A DNA stretch of 9,657 nucleotides from Bacteroidales bacterium (GCA_031287245.1 JAITTD010000127.1:1-9657); one strand, 5' to 3'. Numbered from the stretch's first letter, positions 1-6,893 are shown. Notes: generated by a model from the sequence alone, not told the origin. Made by a program: numbers and translations.

Positions 1-381
1 TTATGTAAACAGTTCTTCGTCCCTTATCAGCAGCAATATTGCCGATTGCGAAATGATAATGTATTTTTCGTCTTTGAAGACAATCTCGTGGGAGTTGTTT
101 TGCATATAAATTGCTAAATCTCCTTCTTTCGGCTGAATCGGAACATATTTCACCTCATCGCTTTTGCTTTTCCACGGTTCGTCGTCGGCTATTACCGGAA
201 TGGGGTATCCCGGACCTGCTTTCACTACATAACCGCTTTGCAGATTTTCGTTTTCCTGCACGCCGGGTGGCAGCAACAATCCGCCTTTGGTTTTTTCCAT
301 TGGCGATTTGGGCTTAATTAACACACGGTCGCCTACCACGATAAATTTCTTTAAATCAGTATTTTCTATTTGAAGAGGCAT
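1..381 (-). CDS. GroES-like co-chaperonin (Cpn10 family), enlarged form
   Basis: This 126-residue protein matches the Cpn10 fold, which caps the GroEL folding chamber in the cytoplasm. The N-terminal strand reads VVGDRVLIKPKS (residues 15-26). It is followed by a segment equivalent to the GroEL-binding mobile loop (about 28-48), with the hydrophobic triplet LLL at 35-37 where GroES has IVL. The C-terminal part (about 86-120) has the expected GDLAIYM...EIVFKDEKYIIIS pattern. Classical GroES has about 90-97 residues; the surplus here is an acidic/lysine-rich insert around residues 60-84. The gene is complete: ATG at 379-381, TAA at 1-3. It lies beyond the terminator of the GGGtGRT gene and needs its own promoter, but I see no TAnnTTTG element in the roughly 85 bases upstream. 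No groEL lies next to it on the upstream side; the downstream side is outside the window. It could be the main GroES or a second, paralogous co-chaperonin. The family call is secure; which paralogue it is remains open. Confidence 0.85.
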   Translation of the reverse strand: MPLQIENTDLKKFIVVGDRVLIKPKSPMEKTKGGLLLPPGVQENENLQSGYVVKAGPGYPIPVIADDEPWKSKSDEVKYVPIQPKEGDLAIYMQNNSHEIVFKDEKYIIISQSAILLLIRDEELFT

Positions 382-410
382 AAATGCTATTTTTAAAAAA
401 CAGGCGCAAG

Positions 411-454
411 TTATAAAAAAAAACGGAAACCACGACGATTTCCGTTTTTTATAA
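411..454 (-). terminator. Rho-independent terminator after the GGGtGRT gene
   Basis: An inverted repeat begins 12 bases past the GGGtGRT stop codon. The GC-containing arms ACGGAAA (423-429) and TTTCCGT (439-445) enclose a 9-base loop, and the pairing extends outward through A/T tracts. Read on the minus strand the hairpin is followed by a run of nine T. Because A/T tracts flank both sides it could in principle act in either direction, but no plus-strand gene is seen here. It separates the NifU-like/GGGtGRT unit from the GroES-like gene. Confidence 0.85.
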
Positions 455-466
455 CTGTCAATGATG

Positions 467-1474
467 TCACTTTGCTTGTGCCACTGCTACTGCCACTGCC
501 ACCGAGGCGCCCACCATCGGGTTGTTGCCCATGCCGAGGAATCCCATCATTTCAACGTGTGCGGGAACGGATGAGGAGCCGGCAAACTGAGCGTCGCCGT
601 GCATACGTCCCATCGTATCGGTCATGCCGTAGGAAGCGGGACCGGCAGCCATGTTGTCGGGGTGCAGGGTGCGACCTGTGCCGCCGCCCGATGCTACCGA
701 GAAATAGGAGTGTCCGTTTTCCATACATTCTTTTTTGTAGGTGCCTGCCACCGGATGCTGGAAGCGCGTAGGGTTGGTGGAGTTGCCTGTGATGGACACG
801 TCCACGCCTTCTTTGCGCATGATAGCAACGCCTTCGCGCACATCGTCAGCGCCGTAGCATTTTACCTTGCTGCGAAGCCCGTCGGAGTAGGATATTGTCT
901 CTACTACCTTCAATTCGCCGCTGTAATAGTCAAATTCCGTGCGCACGTAGGTAAATCCGTTGATGCGGGAAATGATTTTTGCTGCATCTTTGCCCAATCC
1001 GTTCAAAATCACTTTGAGCGGTTCTGTGCGCACCTTGTTTGCCATTTCGGCAATTTTGATGGCGCCTTCGGCTGCTGCAAACGACTCATGTCCGGCAAGG
1101 AATGCAAAACACTTGGTTTCTTCGCGGAGCAGGCGAGCGGCCAGATTACCGTGTCCGATGCCTACCTTGCGGTCGTCGGCTACGGAACCGGCTATGCAAA
1201 AGGATTGCAAACCTTCACCAATCGCTTCTGCGGCTTCTGCGGCTGTCTTCGTGCCTTTTTTGATGGCGATGGCTGCCCCTGCTACGTATGCCCATTTGGC
1301 ATTTTCAAAACAGATGGATTGTGTTTCTTCGCAAATTTTGTAGGGATCCAAGCCCTTTGCGTCACAAATGGATTCTGCTTCTTCTATGCTCTTGATTCCG
1401 TAACTGTTCAACACTTTTAAAATGTTGTCTATACGGCGATCCTGACTTTCAAATTTTACTTCTCTTTTAGCCAT
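467..1474 (-). CDS. GGGtGRT-family protein (function unknown), partner of NifU-like scaffold
   Basis: This 335-residue soluble protein carries the motif that names its family, GGGTGRT, at residues 263-269, followed by LHPDNMAAGPASYG. I know of no established reaction for the family. Other visible traits are seven cysteines (37, 48, 55, 93, 122, 206, 250), glycine-rich stretches (GIGHGN 105-110; GFLGMGNNPMVG 311-322) and a hydrophobic VAVAVAVA tail. The glycine-rich stretches suggest nucleotide or cofactor binding, but that is inference. The frame is open up to 1543, which would add 23 residues overlapping the upstream gene. I chose ATG 1474 because a perfect AGGAGG lies nine bases before it and MAKREVKFES is a natural N-terminus. 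Only 19 bases separate it from the NifU-like gene, so the two are co-transcribed and probably cooperate. A terminator follows at 411-454. Family membership is secure; a role in iron-sulfur chemistry is suggested only by the neighbour. Confidence 0.9.
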   Translation of the reverse strand: MAKREVKFESQDRRIDNILKVLNSYGIKSIEEAESICDAKGLDPYKICEETQSICFENAKWAYVAGAAIAIKKGTKTAAEAAEAIGEGLQSFCIAGSVADDRKVGIGHGNLAARLLREETKCFAFLAGHESFAAAEGAIKIAEMANKVRTEPLKVILNGLGKDAAKIISRINGFTYVRTEFDYYSGELKVVETISYSDGLRSKVKCYGADDVREGVAIMRKEGVDVSITGNSTNPTRFQHPVAGTYKKECMENGHSYFSVASGGGTGRTLHPDNMAAGPASYGMTDTMGRMHGDAQFAGSSSVPAHVEMMGFLGMGNNPMVGASVAVAVAVAQAK

Positions 1475-1483
1475 TTTAATTTT

Positions 1484-1489
1484 CCTCCT
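1484..1489 (-). promoter_or_regulatory. Strong Shine-Dalgarno site (AGGAGG) of the GGGtGRT gene
   Basis: The minus strand reads AGGAGG, nine bases before the ATG at 1474. This site decides the start codon over the longer in-frame alternative at 1543. Bacteroidota genes rarely depend on Shine-Dalgarno pairing and nothing this strong was noticed before the other genes here, so it suggests high or independently set translation of the second gene of the pair. Confidence 0.8.
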
Positions 1490-1493
1490 GTTT

Positions 1494-2186
1494 TTATTCG
1501 TGACGTGGATCAATATATTTTGCGGCTTCCTTGAAACGACCATAGGAACCTTTGGCTTTTTCCAAGGCTTCGTTGGCGTCGGTGCCTTTCTTTATCATAT
1601 CCATGAATTTGCCCAGATGGATAAATTCATAACCGATGATTTCATCGTTTTTGTCCAAGGCTAACCTTGTGCAATACCCTTCTGCCATTTCCAAGTAGCG
1701 GGGACCCTTTTGCAGAGTGCCGAACATGGTGCCTACCTGACTGCGAAGTCCCTTGCCCAAATCTTCAAGACTGGCGCCTATTGCCAAACCGCCTTCGGAA
1801 AAGGCAGATTGAGTACGTCCGTAAGCGATTTGCAGGAACAACTCGCGCATAGCGGTGTTGATGGCATCGCATACCAAGTCGGTGTTGAGCGCTTCCAGGA
1901 TCGTTTTACCCGGAAGAATTTCAGCCGCCATAGCAGCAGAGTGAGTCATACCGGAACATCCAACGGTTTCAATCAGGGCTTCCTGAATGATGCCGTCTTT
2001 TACATTGAGCGTCAGTTTGCAACCGCCTTGCTGCGGTGCGCACCATCCGATTCCGTGGGTTAAGCCGGAAATATCCTTCACTTCCTTCGATCTTACCCAT
2101 TTTCCCTCTTCGGGGATAGGAGCAGGTCCGTGATCCGCTCCCTTTTTTACACAACACATCTGTTGTACTTCGTGAGAATAAATCAT
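1494..2186 (-). CDS. NifU/IscU-like iron-sulfur scaffold-type protein
   Basis: This 230-residue protein contains the core signature of IscU/NifU N-terminal scaffold domains. VGCSGMTHSAAMAAEILPGK (residues 75-94) holds one ligand-type cysteine (C77), and C106 in DLVCDAIN lies at the place of another. C49 and C56 in GWCAPQQGGC could supply the remaining ligand. C11, C12 and C172 are further cysteines. Such scaffolds assemble transient Fe-S clusters in the cytoplasm. It is longer than IscU (about 128 residues): about 35 residues are added before the domain and roughly 90 after it (about 140-230), of unknown role. No cysteine desulfurase (IscS/SufS) or other suf/isc gene is in the window. It is the first gene of a two-gene unit with the GGGtGRT gene, driven by the promoter at 2256-2287. 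An in-frame ATG at codon 10 is possible, but the residues before it look like part of the family. Homology is clear; scaffold activity is inferred. Confidence 0.85.
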   Translation of the reverse strand: MIYSHEVQQMCCVKKGADHGPAPIPEEGKWVRSKEVKDISGLTHGIGWCAPQQGGCKLTLNVKDGIIQEALIETVGCSGMTHSAAMAAEILPGKTILEALNTDLVCDAINTAMRELFLQIAYGRTQSAFSEGGLAIGASLEDLGKGLRSQVGTMFGTLQKGPRYLEMAEGYCTRLALDKNDEIIGYEFIHLGKFMDMIKKGTDANEALEKAKGSYGRFKEAAKYIDPRHE

Positions 2187-2255
2187 ATTTATACCTTATT
2201 GATAATGAATGTTTTACAAAACAAAAACGAAATAACTTGTTCTTAAAACCGGATG

Positions 2256-2287
2256 CAAAAGTAGTTTAAAAAAAGCGCTTGACCAAA
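2256..2287 (-). promoter_or_regulatory. Bacteroidota-type promoter for the NifU-like/GGGtGRT operon
   Basis: On the minus strand TTTG (2284-2287) is followed after 20 bases by TACTTTTG (2256-2263), a full match to the TTTG / TAnnTTTG consensus of the primary sigma factor of Bacteroidota. Transcription would start near position 2249, leaving an AT-rich leader of about 60 bases before the ATG at 2186. A perfect 8-base palindrome AAGCGCTT (2273-2280) sits between the two elements. Confidence 0.75.
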
Positions 2288-2298
2288 CAATCTGATAA

Positions 2299-2766
2299 TT
2301 ATTTTGAAATGGCTGCTGTAAACAATGCTCTTTTCAGGTCCGTTTTTTGATTCCTGTTCAGCAATGTCAACGAGATAGGCGGATATTTGGCTATGCCTTT
2401 CGGTGTTTTCTGATACAATATTAAATATTCTTTTTTGTCGAAAAAAGCGGTGGTAATATCGTATTTGTAAAAATTCAATTTGGCTATTTCGATGCTTTTG
2501 GGCTTTCCGTGCAAATTTCGCAACGAATAGAACCTGAATACCAGGTTTTTACCGTTGTTGGAAAAATAAAAATAGCTGTACTCCATCTTGTACTGGTGCC
2601 AGTAAAATCCCAAAAAAATGAGTGAGAAAATGCCGACCAACAACATTTGCAGAGTGGTATTCCAATCTACGAGCACCACTGCAAAAACTAATCCGATGAA
2701 AACGGCAACCACAAAGATTTTAGTGCGCCACAAGGTAGAGGCTTCTTCTTTGGTATCAACCACCAT
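2299..2766 (-). CDS. Small membrane protein of unknown function, two N-terminal helices
   Basis: I do not recognise a named family. The 155-residue product has a short polar N-terminus with Arg14/Lys16, then two closely spaced hydrophobic segments (about 17-34 and 39-55), which predicts a helical hairpin in the inner membrane. A basic and aromatic-rich soluble part follows (57-155), with alternating patterns such as YSYFYFSNNG and NLVFRFYSL. The pattern resembles membrane-anchored proteins with a PH-like (YcxB-type) beta domain; that is a guess from pattern, not a match to a signature. The ATG at 2766 is 20 bases downstream of the pfk stop codon, so the two genes are probably co-transcribed. 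Downstream, the promoter of the next operon begins within 12 bases and no terminator is seen. The reading frame is convincing as a real gene; the function is unknown. Confidence 0.7.
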   Translation of the reverse strand: MVVDTKEEASTLWRTKIFVVAVFIGLVFAVVLVDWNTTLQMLLVGIFSLIFLGFYWHQYKMEYSYFYFSNNGKNLVFRFYSLRNLHGKPKSIEIAKLNFYKYDITTAFFDKKEYLILYQKTPKGIAKYPPISLTLLNRNQKTDLKRALFTAAISK

Positions 2767-2786
2767 ACTGTTTATATTTTATTTAT

Positions 2787-3797
2787 TTACCCAAAACAAG
2801 TACCTATTTTTTTTGCTTGTTTGATCAGGAAAAAATCCGAAGGCACCAAACGTGTTTTCCCGCCCACTTCCGCTAATGGCACGGATGTCATTTCATTGTG
2901 GTGGATGGCTACCATGCGTCCAAAATCGCATTTGTTGATCAATGAGGCGGCGTAGGTACCCATTCGGGTGGCAATAATCCTGTCAAGCGGCGATGGAGAG
3001 CCTCCCCGCAGGGTGTAGCCCGGCACATTTACGCGGGTTTCCAATTTGGTGGCTTTTTCTATCTGCTCGGCAATATACGCACCGGCTGTATCGCTTTTTT
3101 TGCCCGTTTTGATGCCCTCAGCCACCACTACGATGGAATAGGGCTTCCCTTTGCACGAACGTGCCAGCAATTCCTCGTTCACGCGGTCAATATTGTAGGG
3201 AAGTTCGGGGATGAGGATGACGTCGCCGCCGCCTGCCAATCCGGCATAAAGCGCTATCCATCCTGCGTGATGCCCCATCAGTTCGATGACCATCACCCGT
3301 TTGTGTGAATTGGCGGTGGAATGAAGCCTGTCAATGGCTTCGGTGGCAATGTTTACAGCCGTGTCGAAGCCAAAAGTGACGTCCGTGCCCCACACGTCGT
3401 TATCAATGGTTTTGGGAATACCGATCACGTTCATGCCCATCTCCGACAGTTGAGCCGCTGTTTTTTGTGTGCCGTTGCCTCCGATGCACACAATGCAGTC
3501 AAAGCCCATCTTTTCGGCGTTTTGCTTGATAAATTGCGGTTTATCCGCAATCATGTCGCCTTCTTTCTTCTTGAAGGGCTTTTCGCGAGAGGTACCGAGT
3601 ATGGTTCCTCCGAGAGTAAGGATTCCCGAAAGACTACGCTCGTCCAACGGCAGATAGTCGTTGAACAGCAAGCCCGAAAAACCGTCGAGAATGCCAACTA
3701 CCTCCATTCCATAAGTAATTGCCGCCTTACCAACGCCCCTGATGGTGGCATTGATGCCGGGACAATCGCCGCCTGCCGATAAAATTCCTATTTTCAT
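2787..3797 (-). CDS. 6-phosphofructokinase (group III-like)
   Basis: The enzyme phosphorylates fructose 6-phosphate to fructose 1,6-bisphosphate, the committing step of glycolysis, in the cytoplasm. Visible motifs are the N-terminal nucleotide loop GILSAGGDCPG (4-14), GGNGT (106-110), the catalytic signature PKTIDND (128-134) with catalytic base D132, SHKR (164-167) with sugar-phosphate-binding R167, MGHHAGW (174-180), and PGYTLRGGSPSP (259-270). Length (336) fits the family. Using E. coli PfkA numbering, position 104 is Gly (G109 here), as in ATP enzymes, but position 124 is Lys (K129 here), as in pyrophosphate enzymes. Position 103, normally Asp, is Asn (N108). Group III ATP-dependent enzymes are known to combine Gly104 with Lys124, so ATP is the likelier donor. 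The gene has its own promoter (3821-3851) and is followed after 20 bases by a small membrane protein gene. The enzyme family is certain; the phosphoryl donor is not. Confidence 0.95.
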   Translation of the reverse strand: MKIGILSAGGDCPGINATIRGVGKAAITYGMEVVGILDGFSGLLFNDYLPLDERSLSGILTLGGTILGTSREKPFKKKEGDMIADKPQFIKQNAEKMGFDCIVCIGGNGTQKTAAQLSEMGMNVIGIPKTIDNDVWGTDVTFGFDTAVNIATEAIDRLHSTANSHKRVMVIELMGHHAGWIALYAGLAGGGDVILIPELPYNIDRVNEELLARSCKGKPYSIVVVAEGIKTGKKSDTAGAYIAEQIEKATKLETRVNVPGYTLRGGSPSPLDRIIATRMGTYAASLINKCDFGRMVAIHHNEMTSVPLAEVGGKTRLVPSDFFLIKQAKKIGTCFG

Positions 3798-3820
3798 TAC
3801 TGCCGGTTCAAATTATTTTG

Positions 3821-3851
3821 CAAAAATAATGAAAATATAATTAATAAACAA
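3821..3851 (-). promoter_or_regulatory. Bacteroidota-type promoter for pfk
   Basis: On the minus strand TTG (3849-3851) is followed after 20 bases by TATTTTTG (3821-3828), matching TAnnTTTG. The site lies in a 98-base AT-rich gap, 23 bases before the pfk start codon, so the leader would be short, about 15-20 bases. It makes pfk the first gene of a unit separate from the DUF4296 gene. Confidence 0.65.
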
Positions 3852-3895
3852 TCATTTATTTTGCTGCTCAGGGTCAATGTGTTAAATTTTTAAAA

Positions 3896-4636
3896 TTACT
3901 CGAATTTCTGAGGAATGTGAAAAACGGAAATGTCTTCTATCACAATCTGTTGACTCCAAACGGTATCGGCTTCGTTTTTGCGATGCTGTATCCAGTTTCC
4001 TTTGAGATGGGTAAATTCGTTGCCGGGCAGCAATGTCTTCTCTATGGAGTAGGTGACGGGCAAGCCGTGTTTGTAGAGCGGCATCACTTGGAAGGTGTCG
4101 GCAATGCCGATGTTCGTAGTGTCGGTACGCCACCAGTACAGGGCGATATGAGGATCGATAGAGGCATCCTTCGCATAAACACGTATAGTAGCCTTCATCA
4201 CATACTTGCCTATTCCTTTCAGCAATATATTGATGGGGATGGAATCGCGGGCGCCGTCGGCGGGCAAATAGCGGGATGTTTTATGTTTCCACAGTTCCTC
4301 CGGCGGATCCAGTTCTTCGGTAATGGTTTTTTCCAATTCGCTGAGCCTTGCTATGATTTCATCGTGAATGTCCTGATAATGCTTGGGATTGGCGCAATAC
4401 CATGTCAGCGTGCTGTCAAACTGCGCCCATTGGTAGCCGTGCTGCTCCACGATATGCCTGTCGTAAGGGATAGTGTCCTTCCAATACGCATAGCTGGTTC
4501 CTTCCGACGAGAAATACGCTCTTGAAAGATAGATATCTGTCAAAATGTCTGTAAAATCATCTTCGGGAATCCTGTTGCTGCATGAAACCAGCATTACACA
4601 CAGCAATAACCAATTGCCTGCTCTTATTTTGCTCAT
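3896..4636 (-). CDS. DUF4296-containing lipoprotein
   Basis: This 246-residue protein starts with a lipoprotein signal: basic residues Lys3/Arg5, a hydrophobic stretch (8-17) and the lipobox LVSC with C19 as the predicted lipidation site. It is expected in the cell envelope. Residues about 23-105 resemble DUF4296, a domain restricted mostly to Bacteroidota: IPEDDFTDILTDIYLSRA, then HGYQWAQFDSTLTWY and a helical NPKHYQDIHDEIIARL segment. The remaining 140 residues are rich in alternating hydrophobic residues and tryptophan, suggesting a beta domain that I cannot name. The protein is longer than many DUF4296 members I know of. Its ATG shares one base with the prs stop codon (TAATG), which suggests translational coupling. 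It is the last gene of the nqrC-prs row; no convincing terminator follows, only AT-rich sequence. The function is unknown. Confidence 0.8.
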   Translation of the reverse strand: MSKIRAGNWLLLCVMLVSCSNRIPEDDFTDILTDIYLSRAYFSSEGTSYAYWKDTIPYDRHIVEQHGYQWAQFDSTLTWYCANPKHYQDIHDEIIARLSELEKTITEELDPPEELWKHKTSRYLPADGARDSIPINILLKGIGKYVMKATIRVYAKDASIDPHIALYWWRTDTTNIGIADTFQVMPLYKHGLPVTYSIEKTLLPGNEFTHLKGNWIQHRKNEADTVWSQQIVIEDISVFHIPQKFE

Positions 4637-5583
4637 TATATAAAGGTGTCGCTGATGGACTGATGCGTGTAAACCTTTTGTATGACTTCTGCCAAAAGGT
4701 CTGCTATGGACAGTACTTTGATTTTGGGATGAGGCACAATCAAAGGAATCGTGTCGGAGACAATCATCTCGGTGATGGGTGATTTGTTAATCCTGTCGTA
4801 AGCAGGACCGGACAATACCGCATGAGTGCAAGCCACACGCACTGTATTGGCGCCCATTTCACACATTAATTCGGCTGCTTTGGTTATGGTTCCTGCTGTA
4901 TCCACCATATCGTCCACTATCACTACGTCTTTGCCTGCCACGTCGCCGATCACTTTCATCTCGCTTACTTCGTTGGCTTTTTTTCTCAGTTTGTAGCAAA
5001 TAGCCATTTCCACTTTCAAAAAGCGGGAATAGGCATTGGCTCGTTTCGTACCTCCCACGTCGGGGGCGGCAATCACCAAGTTTTCGAGATTCAGACTTTT
5101 CAGATAGGGTACAAAAATGGGCGAAGCATGAAGATGGTCCACCGGCACATCGAAAAAGCCCTGAATAGGGTCTGCGTGAAGGTCCATCGAAATCACACGG
5201 TCCACTCCGGCGGCGCACAGCAGATTGGCAACCAACTTAGCGCCCAGTGCACATCGGGGACGGTCTTTCCTGTCCTGTCGCGCATAACCGAAATACGGAA
5301 TGACAGCAACCACCCGGCTTGCAGAAGCCCTCTTGGCGGCGTCAACCATCAAAAGCAGTTCAAACAGGTGCTCTGCCGGCGGAAAAGTGGATTGGATGAT
5401 AAATACGACCGCTCCTCTGACCGATTCATCGTAAGCGGGCTGAAATTCACCGTCGCTAAATCGCAGTATAGAGCATTTTCCCAAAGCAGAGCCGTAACTT
5501 TCGGCAATTTTTCCGGACAGTTCTTGCGATGCACAACCGGTAAATATCTTTATCGGCGCATCATTGAGTGTGGTATCGTTCAT
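4636..5583 (-). CDS. prs: Ribose-phosphate pyrophosphokinase (PRPP synthetase)
   Basis: Prs makes 5-phosphoribosyl 1-pyrophosphate from ribose 5-phosphate and ATP, feeding purine, pyrimidine, NAD, histidine and tryptophan synthesis. The 315-residue length is typical. Visible are the N-terminal FSDGEFQP segment (42-49), the catalytic flexible loop around YARQDRKDRPR (100-110), the signature DLHADPIQGFFDVPVDHL (134-151) with metal- and ATP-binding H136, and the ribose-phosphate-binding loop VVIVDDMVDTAGT (220-232). All key residues are present, so the enzyme should be active. The RPRCALGAKL stretch after the flexible loop is slightly divergent from the commoner RxPISA form, as in several bacterial class I enzymes. 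It follows nqrF after 31 bases without a visible terminator, and its TAA overlaps the ATG of the DUF4296 gene by one base. Confidence 0.97.
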   Translation of the reverse strand: MNDTTLNDAPIKIFTGCASQELSGKIAESYGSALGKCSILRFSDGEFQPAYDESVRGAVVFIIQSTFPPAEHLFELLLMVDAAKRASASRVVAVIPYFGYARQDRKDRPRCALGAKLVANLLCAAGVDRVISMDLHADPIQGFFDVPVDHLHASPIFVPYLKSLNLENLVIAAPDVGGTKRANAYSRFLKVEMAICYKLRKKANEVSEMKVIGDVAGKDVVIVDDMVDTAGTITKAAELMCEMGANTVRVACTHAVLSGPAYDRINKSPITEMIVSDTIPLIVPHPKIKVLSIADLLAEVIQKVYTHQSISDTFI

Positions 5584-5614
5584 GAAGTACAGGTGTTGGA
5601 ATGATTATTTTAAC

Positions 5615-6877
5615 TTATGCGCCGAAATTATCGAAAGCCAGCATTTCAGGCGGTACGCCAAGGTTGTCAAGCATTTTGACGACGGAAGCAGCCATAGGAC
5701 CGGGTCCGCACATATAATATTCGATGTCTTCCGGTTCTTCGTGTTTGCTCAAATAGTTGTCGTAAATCACTTGATGGATGAAACCCACGTAGCCCGTCCA
5801 TTTGTCTTCCGGACGCGGCTCACTTAGCGCGATGTGAAACGAAAAGTTCGGAAACTGCTTTTCGATGGCGCGAAAATCTTCTTCGTAGAAGATTTCGTTT
5901 TTCGAGCGGGCGCCGTACCAATAGGAAACCTTGCGGTCTGTTGTTTTCAGGGTGTGGAAAAGGTGGAAAAGGTGCGAACGAAGAGGCGCCATACCCGCGC
6001 CACCGCCGATGTAGAGCATTTCGCGCCGGGTGTCCTTGATGAAAAATTCACCGTAAGGACCGGAAATCGTCACTTTGTCGCCCGGCTTGCGTGAGAAAAT
6101 GTACGACGAACATACGCCGCAGGGCACGTTTGCCCAGTTGCCTTTTGCTCTGTCCCAGGGCGGGGTGGCGATACGGATGTTCAGCATCACGATGTTGCCT
6201 TCTGCCGGATGGTTTGCCATAGAATAGGCGCGATATGTTTCTTCGGTGTTGCTCATCTTCAAATCCCAAAGTTTAAATTTGTCCCATTCCGAATGGAAAC
6301 GCTCGTCCACGTCAATATTCTTAAAGTCCATGCTGTATTTCGGCACGTCAATCTGGACATATCCGCCTGAGCGGAAGTTCAGATTCTCGCCTTCGGGCAG
6401 TTTCACTATAAATTCCTTAATGAACGATGCCACGTTGCGGTTCGACACCACTTCACATTCCAATTTCTTGATGCCCAGCACTTCGGCGGGTATCTTTATT
6501 TTCAGGTCGTTGCGCACTTTCACCTGACAGCCCAAACGCCAGTTTTGCTGTACCTGCTTGCGGGTGAAAAAGCCCGTTTCGGTGGGCAAGATGGTGCCGC
6601 CGCCATCTATCACCTGACATTTGCACATACCGCAAGAACCGCCGCCGCCACACGCCGATGGCAGAAATATTTTCTGCATGGAAAGCGTGGTCAACAGCGA
6701 TGAACCCGGCGAGGTTTCTATATCCTGCTCGCCGTTGATGTCAATGGACACGTTGCCCTGCGGTACCAATTTCGCTTTGGCGACTAATAATACGGCAACC
6801 AGCAACAGTATGACGCAAAGAAATACTGCCATACTGAGACCGATGGTGGTCATTTGGGATGATGCTAATAAAACCAT
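5615..6877 (-). CDS. nqrF: Na+-translocating NADH:quinone oxidoreductase subunit F
   Basis: NqrF is the electron entry subunit of the Na+-NQR complex: it oxidises NADH through FAD and passes electrons to a 2Fe-2S centre at the cytoplasmic face. The 420 residues show one N-terminal transmembrane helix (about 12-33). A plant-type ferredoxin domain follows, with ligands C76, C82, C85 and C117 (C-x5-C-x2-C pattern). Then comes an FAD domain with RAYSMAN (216-222) and an NADH-binding domain with GGGAGMAPLRS (291-301), CGPGPM (390-395) and the C-terminal FDNFGA. Length is close to the Vibrio subunit (about 408) and nothing essential is missing. The start at ATG 6877 is 16 bases after the nqrE stop, as expected for co-translation in one operon. 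It is the last nqr gene here, followed closely by prs. Confidence 0.98.
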   Translation of the reverse strand: MVLLASSQMTTIGLSMAVFLCVILLLVAVLLVAKAKLVPQGNVSIDINGEQDIETSPGSSLLTTLSMQKIFLPSACGGGGSCGMCKCQVIDGGGTILPTETGFFTRKQVQQNWRLGCQVKVRNDLKIKIPAEVLGIKKLECEVVSNRNVASFIKEFIVKLPEGENLNFRSGGYVQIDVPKYSMDFKNIDVDERFHSEWDKFKLWDLKMSNTEETYRAYSMANHPAEGNIVMLNIRIATPPWDRAKGNWANVPCGVCSSYIFSRKPGDKVTISGPYGEFFIKDTRREMLYIGGGAGMAPLRSHLFHLFHTLKTTDRKVSYWYGARSKNEIFYEEDFRAIEKQFPNFSFHIALSEPRPEDKWTGYVGFIHQVIYDNYLSKHEEPEDIEYYMCGPGPMAASVVKMLDNLGVPPEMLAFDNFGA

Positions 6878-6893
6878 TTTCTATCGTGCTTAA

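Noticed and set aside
480..512. Repetitive GCCACTGCTACTGCCACTGCC stretch as a simple repeat
   Set aside because: It encodes the VAVAVAVA C-terminus of the GGGtGRT protein and is explained by codon repetition.
599..1420. Long plus-strand open frame (273 codons) antisense to the GGGtGRT gene
   Set aside because: The composition is unlike a protein (very rich in Cys, Phe, Gly, His), it mirrors the codon pattern of the well-conserved minus-strand gene, and it has no promoter or ribosome site.
1475..1543. N-terminal extension of the GGGtGRT gene from ATG 1543
   Set aside because: It would overlap the NifU-like coding region by 50 bases, reads as unlikely sequence, and ignores the AGGAGG site before ATG 1474.
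2271..2298. AAGCGC followed by T7 on the minus strand as a terminator of the small membrane protein gene
   Set aside because: The palindrome AAGCGCTT leaves no room for a loop, and no upstream arm pairs with it; it is better seen as part of the promoter spacer.
3843..3860. AT-only inverted repeat AATAAA-N6-TTTATT as terminator of the DUF4296 gene
   Set aside because: It has no GC pairs and no distinct following T run, and it overlaps the -33 region of the pfk promoter; too weak to call.
3917..4525. Plus-strand open frame (202 codons) opposite the DUF4296 gene
   Set aside because: The minus strand has a clear lipoprotein signal and domain match with operon coupling; the plus frame shows no recognisable feature.
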